A program made the position numbers and the translations under genes. From NCBI GenBank assembly GCA_964527795.1, contig CAZGOS010000214.1, positions 1 to 5,239 on the forward strand: a stretch of DNA of 5,239 nucleotides, written 5' to 3'. Below the pieces are notes generated by a model that worked only from the letters and a program-made list of their open reading frames with translations, was not told the origin of the DNA and ran no database searches. Below, one piece after another: positions 1-5,239 of this stretch. The stretch comes from SMXL01 sp964527795. Lineage in GTDB: Bacteria > Bacteroidota > Rhodothermia > Rhodothermales > UBA10348. Within the stretch, counting starts at the first letter, position 1; every line of letters starts with the position of its first letter.

Positions 1-306
1 GCCTGTCACCTGGGCGTGTTGATGGATATTCCAGCGATGGGTGTGGCCAAGACCAGACTCATAGGAACGTTTGAAGAGCCACGAGCGGAGAAAGGAGCCG
101 TCAGTTCGCTCCTGGACAAAGGAGAACGAATCGGTTCGGTCGTAAGAACGCGTTCACGAGTCAAGCCCGTCTTCGTTAGCGTCGGGCACAGGATGAGTTT
201 GCGGGATGCCGTCGAATTGACAATGGCGACAAGCAGTCGGTATAAAATCCCGGAGCCCACGAGGCTGGCGCACCATTTATCCAAGAAACTATCGAAAAAA
301 GAGTAG
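1..306 (+). CDS. nfi: Endonuclease V (deoxyinosine 3' endonuclease), C-terminal part, 5' end outside window
   Basis: Endonuclease V cleaves the second phosphodiester bond 3' of deoxyinosine and starts repair of deaminated adenine in DNA. Frame 1 is open from base 1 to a TAG at 304-306, giving 101 residues. Family landmarks appear in the expected order: HLGVLMDIPAMGVAK (residues 3-17), TRLIGTFEEP (18-27), the LLDKGERIG strand, the V-x-P-V-F-V-S-x-GHR segment with His63 (codon 187-189), and YKIPEPTRLAH near the C-terminus. From family knowledge, the GH histidine is one of the metal-site residues. The other catalytic acidic residues and the DGxG/HPR region lie upstream, outside the window. The GTG at position 16 is not the start, because conserved residues (HLG) precede it in frame. 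The tail after PEPTR is short and lysine-rich (KKLSKKE). The gene converges on the lipoprotein gene with 42 bp between the stops. The identification is recognised from motifs, without a database search. Confidence 0.93.
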   Translation, partial: ACHLGVLMDIPAMGVAKTRLIGTFEEPRAEKGAVSSLLDKGERIGSVVRTRSRVKPVFVSVGHRMSLRDAVELTMATSSRYKIPEPTRLAHHLSKKLSKKE

Positions 307-315
307 CAGCAAAGC

Positions 316-334
316 GCTCGGACTAGAACCGGGC
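316..334. terminator. Weak hairpin in the convergent gap, possible terminator
   Basis: GCTCGG (316-321) can pair with CCGGGC (329-334) across a 7-base loop, with one G-U pair. It sits in the 42-bp gap between the converging stops of the endonuclease V and lipoprotein genes, where a shared terminator would be expected. No T-tract directly follows on either strand. On the minus strand a T-run (complement of about 294-301) lies roughly 15 bases further on. The support is position plus a short stem only, so it could be chance. Confidence 0.2.
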
Positions 335-348
335 CAGGAGCTGAAGGC

Positions 349-1197
349 TTAGTACCGGGCCAGACGCTCGAGTCGGCGCAAAGAAATGTGATCGACGACC
401 TGCTCAATGATATCATTGTCCAGGCCGCGTCCCTCAGCTTTGATCTCCACGACGAAGCGTTCTGAAACCATGATTACCGCCTTATGGCGCTGGGTGCGTC
501 CGCGATCATCGAACTTGACGATGGCCGGATACCCGTCGATGACGGTTGTGCGCTCGAATCCGTTATCGTACTCCCGGTCGACGCGGGCATCAATGAACTC
601 GAGTCCGATAGTCGCTGCACCGCTGAGGGAACCCAGGTCAACAATCTCGATCGACATATCGCCACGCGGTCCTTCGTACCTGGCTTCGATCTTCGACGTG
701 CGAATGCCCAGTACACTGTTTGTAGAACCGTCCGTATCGTAGCGCTCCATGCCTGCAACTTCCCGCGGGAGCAGATCCTTTAGTTTGCGGTGATCAACCG
801 GCTGAATGTCGCTGTCTTCCTGGAGCGCATCGCCAATTTTCTCCAGCGCTTTCCCCAGGTTTTGCATTGCGACCTTGAAATCCTTGTCGCTGTCGCGCAG
901 TTTTTCTCGAGCCCTGTCGGCGGATTTGCGAACTCGGTCGCGCAGTTCCTCCAGTTCTTCCTTCGTGACGGTATCGTCCCCTTCAAATCCTTCCAGTTCT
1001 TCCCGAATGCGTTCCTCGGCCTTTTCGAGTTGTTCCTGGAGTTCATCTCGCGTTCTTTCAATATCGTCTTCGACGTTCTCCATCTGATCCCGAATATCGT
1101 CGGAGAGACGTTCTTTGTCATTCCGGTTCGTGTCGTCGCAGGCGGTCAGCACGAATGCCAAAAAGACAACCGAGAAGAGTGAAAGACCAAAACGCAT
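349..1197 (-). CDS. Predicted lipoprotein with long coiled coil and C-terminal domain of unknown function
   Basis: Function unknown. The 282-residue protein starts with a short lipoprotein signal peptide: Arg2, a hydrophobic core at residues 4-17 and the lipobox LTAC with Cys20 as the predicted lipidated residue. Export and membrane anchoring are therefore likely. Residues about 28-125 are highly charged, Glu/Asp/Arg/Lys-rich and helical. They show heptad-like spacing of hydrophobic residues (e.g. Ile46, Leu53, Leu57, Ala60, Ile64) and a short break near GDD (73-75), so a coiled coil or helical hairpin is expected. Residues about 135-282 look like a mixed alpha/beta globular domain: LKDLLPREVAGMERY, a repeated strand pattern (IEARYEG, MSIEIVDLG), FERTTVIDGYPAIVKFD, RFVVEIKAEG and a basic end (RRLERLARY). 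I recall similar LLP..vaGm-type domains in Rhodothermota/Bacteroidota proteins of unknown role; that is memory, not a search. The Asp21-Asp22 pair after the cysteine would suggest inner-membrane retention under the E. coli Lol rule, which may not apply here. No clear Shine-Dalgarno precedes the ATG. The start is chosen because it gives a complete signal peptide. The gene lies 95 bp downstream of icmF on the same strand. Confidence 0.88.
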   Translation of the reverse strand: MRFGLSLFSVVFLAFVLTACDDTNRNDKERLSDDIRDQMENVEDDIERTRDELQEQLEKAEERIREELEGFEGDDTVTKEELEELRDRVRKSADRAREKLRDSDKDFKVAMQNLGKALEKIGDALQEDSDIQPVDHRKLKDLLPREVAGMERYDTDGSTNSVLGIRTSKIEARYEGPRGDMSIEIVDLGSLSGAATIGLEFIDARVDREYDNGFERTTVIDGYPAIVKFDDRGRTQRHKAVIMVSERFVVEIKAEGRGLDNDIIEQVVDHISLRRLERLARY

Positions 1198-1292
1198 GAT
1201 TCAAGTGCGGTTACGTTCATTCAAACGGGCAACCCTCTGCTACGGGACACCCATCAAAAGGTGACACACAAAACGCATTAATAAGACATCCT

Positions 1293-4200
1293 CTACATAT
1301 TTCGTCGGTACTGGCCGCCCACCTCGAAAAGTGCGTGTGTGATTTGCCCGAGAGAGCAGACGCACACGACGTCCATGAGCGCTTCAAACGTGTTTTTGCC
1401 CGAACTCGCCACTTCCTGTAGATACGCCAGCGCTGCAGGACTTTCTTCGGCGTGAGCCGCGCGGAACTGCTCTACGTGAGAGATCTGCCGCTCTTTTTCA
1501 TCCGTCGTCGAGCGCATCAGCGCCAAGGGCGCGTCATCGGCTTCGTCGGGAGACGGGCTCAGGAACATGTTCACACCTACGACCGGCAGTTCCCCGGAAT
1601 GTTTTTGCCGCTCGTAGAAGAGGCTTTCGTCCTGAATTTTCCCCCTTTGATACATCGTTTCCATCGAGCCCAGTACGCCGCCGCGGTCGTTCAACCGCTC
1701 GAACTCGAGCAGAACCGCCTCTTCCACGAGGTCGGTCAGTTCGTCGATGATGTAGGAGCCCTGAAGCGGGTTCTCGTTCCTGGCAAGGCCGAGCTCGCGG
1801 TTAATGATCAGCTGAATGGCGATCGCACGGCGCACACTTTCTTCCGTGGGCGTCGTGATCGCCTCGTCGTACGCATTCGTATGCAGTGAATTGCAGTTGT
1901 CATAGACGGCCAGAAGCGCCTGCAGCGTCGTCCGGATGTCGTTGAACTGGATTTCTTTGGCGTGCAAACTGCGGCCCGACGTCTGAATGTGGTATTTCAG
2001 CTTCTGGCTTCTTTCATTTCCGCCGTAACGTTCCCGCATCGCGATCGCCCAGATTCGTCTCGCAACACGTCCGATGACGCTGTACTCGGGATCCATGCCG
2101 TTCGAGAAGAAGAACGACAGGTTGGGAGCGAACTTGTCGATGTGCATGCCGCGCGCCAGATAGTACTCGACATACGTGAACCCGTTGGAGAGCGTAAAGG
2201 CAAGCTGCGAGATCGGATTGGCACCGGCTTCGGCGATATGGTATCCTGAAATGGAAACCGAATAGAAATTCCGCACACCCTGGTCGACGAAGTACTGCTG
2301 AACGTCCCCCATCATTCGCAGGGCAAACTCGGTCGAGAAAATACAGGTGTTCTGGGCCTGGTCCTCCTTCAGAATGTCGGCCTGTACCGTGCCGCGCACA
2401 GAAGACAACGCTCCTGTCCTGAGCTCTTCATATGTGCCTGCGTCCAGAAGTCCCCAGTCGACCAGCCGGCGGCCGTGTGTTCCGAGCAGTCCGAGTCCGG
2501 AGCCGTCGTGCGTATCCGGAAGCCCGGTTTCCGGTCCGTTCGGTCCATATGGATCGTACGTCGGACGATCGCCACCGAGTCGGCTCACGATTTCTTTCGA
2601 TACATCGCGCCACCGCCCTTCTTCCTTCAGGTGCTTTTCGACCTGTTGATCAATCGCGGTGTTCAAAAACATGGCCAGCATCATCGGCGCCGGACCGTTG
2701 ATGGTCATGGATACACTCGTTGACGGATCGTGCAGGTCAAATCCGGAGTAGAGACGTTTGACGTCGTCGAGAGAGCAGATCGAAACGCCGGCATTACCGA
2801 CTTTGCCGTATATGTCAGGCCGGCGGTCGGGATCAAAACCGTAGAGCGTGACCGAGTCAAACGCTGTCGAGAGACGTTTGGCAGGCATGCCTGCCGAAAC
2901 GAGGTGGAAGCGTCGGTTCGTGCGCTCTGCGCTTCCTTCGCCTGCGAACATGCGCGTTGGGTCCTCGCCCACACGCTTAAAAGGAAAAACACCTGAAGTA
3001 AACGGAAATCGTCCCGGAAGATTTTCCAGCAGACCGAAGCGAACCCGGCCACCGGCATCTTTCGTGCGCGGAAGCGAAACGCGCGGAATGTCTATTCCCG
3101 AAAGGGACGTCGAAGTCAGGGGAACCGTGAAGTCCTTGCCGCGAACGGAATAGGTGAACGAGTCCCCATTGTACTGCTCCTGCAACGTATCCCAGGTATC
3201 GAGGATTTCGCGGGAGCGCGCGTGCAATTCGTTCCAGCGAGCAGCGGCCAGGTCCGAAATGCTCTCTTGGGGCTCTTCCAGTTGGGCCAGTGCGCCACTC
3301 AATTCTCCCCATTTCCTGGCTATTTCAATCTGTATTTCTGCCTGTTCGCGATACTCTCGACACGTCGATGCAATGGAACCGAGATAATGCTGCCGCTCGG
3401 AGGGAATGAGCGCTTTGTCCATTCGTGAAGTCGGTAGAGCTACTGATTCCGGATCGATCTGCGATTGGCGGTTGAACTGGAAGTCCTCGTTAAGACGCTT
3501 CAGCAAAGCGAGATACAGTTTCGATACTCCCGGATCGTTGAAGTGCGACGCCATGGTTGGAAAGACCGGCATCTCTTCGAACGTGGACTCGAATTCCTCC
3601 CGATTCCGCTGCATCTGTTTGCGCACATCGCGAAGGGCGTCTTCGCTTCCTCGTTTCTCGAATTTGTTGAGAGCCACGAAATCGGTGACGTCCAGCATTC
3701 CGATTTTTTCGAGCTGCATAGGAGCGCCGAACTCCTGTGTCATCACATAAATCGAGAGATCGGTGAGTTCGCATATCTCGGTATCGCTCTGGCCGATTCC
3801 TGCCGTTTCGAGAATCATGAGGTCGAAACCAGCGACGCGGCATGCATCCATGCTGTCTTTCAGGGCTCGTGACGTGGCGCGATTGGCCTCGCGCGTGGCA
3901 AACGAGCGCATGTAAACCCGGTCGCCATCTTCTCCGAATATGGCGTTCATGCGAATTCGATCGCCAAGAAGAGCGCCGCCCGTGCGTGGACGTGTCGGGT
4001 CGACCGAAAGAACGGCGATATGCACATCGTCGAAGTCCTGTAGAAAACGCCGAACGAGCTCGTCCGTAAGCGTCGATTTGCCTGCCCCGCCGGTACCCGT
4101 GATTCCGATTGCCGGCACAATTATCTTTGCTGCAGCAGGTGATGCGCCGTCTCCGCCGGCTTTGATGCCGGCCTCCGTCAAGCTATTGGTGCAGTTCTCC

Positions 4201-4718
4201 AACCTGGTAAGTTCGCGGGCGATGCTTCCCGGCGCCGCCCGGCTGATCGATGTATGACCGATCGGTCGTTCAACGTCGGCCGTTGAAAAATCGCAATCCC
4301 TGATCATGATATCGATCATGCCTCGAAGCCCGAGTTCCATGCCGTCGTCCGGAGAGAAGATGCGCGAAATGCCATACGCTTGAAGCTCCTCGATCTCTTC
4401 CGGCACGATGACACCGCCGCCGCCACCGTAAATCCTGATATGGCCTGCTCCCCGTTCCTGAAGCAGGTCGTGCATGTATTTGAAAAATTCCATGTGTCCG
4501 CCCTGGTAGGACGACACCGCAATGCCCTGAGCATCTTCCTGGATGGCCGTATCCACGATTTCTTTCACCGAGCGATTGTGGCCCAGGTGGATGACCTCGG
4601 CGCCACCCGCCTGCAGAATGCGCCGCATGATATTAATGGCGGCATCGTGGCCGTCGAACAGACTCGCGGCCGTGACAAAACGAACGGCGTTTATCGGCTT
4701 GTAAGCGGAGGTTTCCAT
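1293..4718 (-). CDS. icmF: Fused isobutyryl-CoA mutase with G-protein chaperone domain (IcmF)
   Basis: IcmF is a cytoplasmic adenosylcobalamin radical enzyme that interconverts isobutyryl-CoA and n-butyryl-CoA. Some members also act on isovaleryl-/pivalyl-CoA. The 1141 residues contain all the family's parts in order. Residues ~10-145 are the B12-binding domain, with DGHDAA (22-27; His24 is the expected cobalt ligand), SSYQGGH (69-75) and the glycine run 98-102. An Ala/Gly-rich linker (~181-199) follows. Residues ~200-415 are the MeaB/ArgK-like GTPase: Walker A GTGGAGKS (208-215), the SVDPTRPRTGGALLGDRIRM block (238-257), ETAGIGQS (304-311) and base-recognition NKFE (351-354). A helical linker spans ~416-555. 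The mutase barrel runs ~556-1141, with LPGRFPFTSG, SISGYH (822-827), HIQTSGRS (910-917), SLHTNAYDEA (944-953) and the family-typical C-terminus GGQYRRNM. Phe591 and Gln789 sit where methylmalonyl-CoA mutase has Tyr89 and Arg207, favouring the isobutyryl substrate. A ~60-residue insert (about 700-760) precedes Gln789; I recall a comparable insert in other IcmF proteins. The ATG fits the usual N-terminus (YKP..AVRFVTAASLFDGHD). No strong ribosome binding site is seen. The chain appears intact. Confidence 0.97.
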   Translation of the reverse strand: METSAYKPINAVRFVTAASLFDGHDAAINIMRRILQAGGAEVIHLGHNRSVKEIVDTAIQEDAQGIAVSSYQGGHMEFFKYMHDLLQERGAGHIRIYGGGGGVIVPEEIEELQAYGISRIFSPDDGMELGLRGMIDIMIRDCDFSTADVERPIGHTSISRAAPGSIARELTRLENCTNSLTEAGIKAGGDGASPAAAKIIVPAIGITGTGGAGKSTLTDELVRRFLQDFDDVHIAVLSVDPTRPRTGGALLGDRIRMNAIFGEDGDRVYMRSFATREANRATSRALKDSMDACRVAGFDLMILETAGIGQSDTEICELTDLSIYVMTQEFGAPMQLEKIGMLDVTDFVALNKFEKRGSEDALRDVRKQMQRNREEFESTFEEMPVFPTMASHFNDPGVSKLYLALLKRLNEDFQFNRQSQIDPESVALPTSRMDKALIPSERQHYLGSIASTCREYREQAEIQIEIARKWGELSGALAQLEEPQESISDLAAARWNELHARSREILDTWDTLQEQYNGDSFTYSVRGKDFTVPLTSTSLSGIDIPRVSLPRTKDAGGRVRFGLLENLPGRFPFTSGVFPFKRVGEDPTRMFAGEGSAERTNRRFHLVSAGMPAKRLSTAFDSVTLYGFDPDRRPDIYGKVGNAGVSICSLDDVKRLYSGFDLHDPSTSVSMTINGPAPMMLAMFLNTAIDQQVEKHLKEEGRWRDVSKEIVSRLGGDRPTYDPYGPNGPETGLPDTHDGSGLGLLGTHGRRLVDWGLLDAGTYEELRTGALSSVRGTVQADILKEDQAQNTCIFSTEFALRMMGDVQQYFVDQGVRNFYSVSISGYHIAEAGANPISQLAFTLSNGFTYVEYYLARGMHIDKFAPNLSFFFSNGMDPEYSVIGRVARRIWAIAMRERYGGNERSQKLKYHIQTSGRSLHAKEIQFNDIRTTLQALLAVYDNCNSLHTNAYDEAITTPTEESVRRAIAIQLIINRELGLARNENPLQGSYIIDELTDLVEEAVLLEFERLNDRGGVLGSMETMYQRGKIQDESLFYERQKHSGELPVVGVNMFLSPSPDEADDAPLALMRSTTDEKERQISHVEQFRAAHAEESPAALAYLQEVASSGKNTFEALMDVVCVCSLGQITHALFEVGGQYRRNM

Positions 4719-4779
4719 GCAAGAACCGGCTCTCGCCGATTAGACTTTGATCACCGAAGCGCAGTCGAAACGGCTCGTA

Positions 4780-4789
4780 ATTCTAGAAT
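4780..4789. repeat. 10-bp perfect palindrome in the icmF leader
   Basis: ATTCTAGAAT reads the same on both strands and is centred about 67 bp upstream of the icmF ATG, within the 148-bp space after the PPTase stop. A dimeric regulator site or part of a promoter is conceivable, since the AT-rich centre lies in otherwise GC-richer DNA. The flanking bases do not extend the symmetry. I found no convincing -35/-10 pair or Bacteroidota-type -33/-7 promoter around it. Chance is a real alternative for a 10-bp palindrome. Confidence 0.2.
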
Positions 4790-4866
4790 ACGGATAGAAC
4801 GCCTGTGATATCGTCAGGTTTTTCCTGCTACAGCCTGCAAATAGGCGGGCGCGACGAGTTCAGTTC

Positions 4867-5239
4867 CTATTCATGCGGCTCGATTGCGACGGCCAACATG
4901 TAATCGTTTTGCTGTTCGAACAGGACATTCCACGTAATTCCGCCTTCTTCATTGACGCTCGCCCGACCCTGTTCAAAATCGATGTTCAAGCGAACCGACT
5001 TGGGGGAGCGCAGGAGGCCCGTTCCAATGGCTTTCAGGACGGCTTCCTTCAGCGTCCAGCAGAGAAACAGTCGATCGTTTGCGCTGACCGGAAGGGCTTC
5101 GATATGCGGCACCTCATCGTCGTGCAGTACGAACCGGAGCAGCGACTCCGGTTTCTCAACGATCTGTTCGACATCCACGCCCACCCTCCGCTCAGATACA
5201 ACGGCAACAGCCCGGTCGCCACTGTGCGAGATGGAAATA
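4867..5239 (-). CDS. Sfp-type 4'-phosphopantetheinyl transferase, C-terminal part, 5' end outside window
   Basis: This enzyme moves the 4'-phosphopantetheine arm of CoA onto a conserved serine of acyl- or peptidyl-carrier proteins, converting them to the holo form. The frame stays open from the right edge, giving 123 residues before a TAG at 4867-4869. The first visible residues are ISISHSGDRAVAVVSERR, followed directly by VGVDVE (residues 19-24 of the fragment). These match the Sfp-family SISHSG and GxDxE motifs; Asp22 and Glu24 are the expected magnesium ligands. WTLKEAVLKAIGTGL (61-75) is the family's W-x-x-KE-x-x-x-K motif, with Glu65 the third acidic ligand. A beta-rich tail (WNVLFEQQNDYMLAVAIEP) closes the fold. 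The GTG at 5182-5184 encodes the Val of VGVDVE and is not a start. The missing N-terminal half is probably around 100 residues. The target carrier protein is not in the window, so a role in fatty-acid, polyketide or non-ribosomal peptide synthesis cannot be chosen. It lies 148 bp upstream of icmF on the same strand. Confidence 0.93.
   Translation of the reverse strand, partial: ISISHSGDRAVAVVSERRVGVDVEQIVEKPESLLRFVLHDDEVPHIEALPVSANDRLFLCWTLKEAVLKAIGTGLLRSPKSVRLNIDFEQGRASVNEEGGITWNVLFEQQNDYMLAVAIEPHE

Noticed and set aside
6..416. 136-residue minus-strand open frame opposite endonuclease V
   Set aside because: It overlaps the recognised endonuclease V frame and the end of the lipoprotein gene. 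Its composition is Ser/Thr/Leu-rich with no recognisable motif, so it is a shadow frame.
790..1182. 130-residue plus-strand open frame opposite the lipoprotein coiled coil, rich in Phe/Leu/Val
   Set aside because: The hydrophobic look is the reverse complement of Glu/Lys/Arg-rich coiled-coil codons. The lipoprotein frame has a signal peptide, lipobox and heptads, so it is the real gene.
1198..1292. Search for a terminator or promoter between icmF and the lipoprotein gene
   Set aside because: Only very short G/C matches (such as GGG-CAA-CCC) are present. There is no stable stem with a T-run and no convincing promoter boxes, so nothing was annotated.
2347..2723. Several overlapping plus- and minus-strand frames of 60-100 residues across the mutase insert region
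   Set aside because: All lie inside the intact icmF frame, which keeps its conserved motifs on both sides. None has a recognisable domain.
1293..4718. Possibility that icmF is an artificial join of two or three separate genes
   Set aside because: The B12-binding, G-protein and mutase order on one ~1100-residue chain is the established IcmF arrangement, and the frame is continuous with conserved motifs throughout.
4815..4827. CAGG-TTTTT-CCTG hairpin after the PPTase stop as a terminator
   Set aside because: The stem is only 4 bp and has no following T-tract on the minus strand, which is too weak to call.

Overview
The window holds two complete genes and two partial genes. It looks like ordinary chromosomal DNA from a free-living bacterium of moderately high GC. 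No mobile element, CRISPR array, tRNA or rRNA is visible. The two starts inside the window (icmF and the lipoprotein gene) lack a convincing Shine-Dalgarno sequence. That fits the Bacteroidota/Rhodothermota/Balneolota side of the bacteria, where such sites are often weak. The lipoprotein's C-terminal domain also reminds me of proteins in that group. This placement is an inference, not a proof.

Layout, left to right. Positions 1-306 (+) are the C-terminal ~100 residues of endonuclease V (nfi), cut by the window edge. A 42-bp convergent gap follows. Positions 349-1197 (-) encode a 282-residue predicted lipoprotein: a signal peptide with lipobox, a long charged coiled coil and a C-terminal globular domain of unknown function. 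After a 95-bp gap, positions 1293-4718 (-) encode a full-length 1141-residue fused isobutyryl-CoA mutase (IcmF). It has a B12-binding domain, a MeaB-like G-protein chaperone domain and a mutase barrel on one chain. After a 148-bp gap, 4867-5239 (-) is the C-terminal part of an Sfp-type 4'-phosphopantetheinyl transferase. Its reading frame runs off the right edge.

The three minus-strand genes lie in the order PPTase, icmF, lipoprotein and could be co-transcribed, but the gaps of 148 and 95 bp leave room for separate promoters. IcmF interconverts isobutyryl-CoA and n-butyryl-CoA, linking valine-type branched acyl-CoAs to straight-chain fatty-acid metabolism. The PPTase activates carrier proteins of fatty-acid, polyketide or peptide synthesis. 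A shared acyl-chain theme is possible but not shown by the sequence. Endonuclease V is a DNA repair enzyme on the opposite strand with no evident link to the others.

I found no convincing new biological system. The least explained element is the coiled-coil lipoprotein. The most informative details are the isobutyryl-type substrate residues of IcmF (Phe591, Gln789), its NKFE base-recognition motif, and the fact that both edge genes continue past their apparent internal GTG starts.
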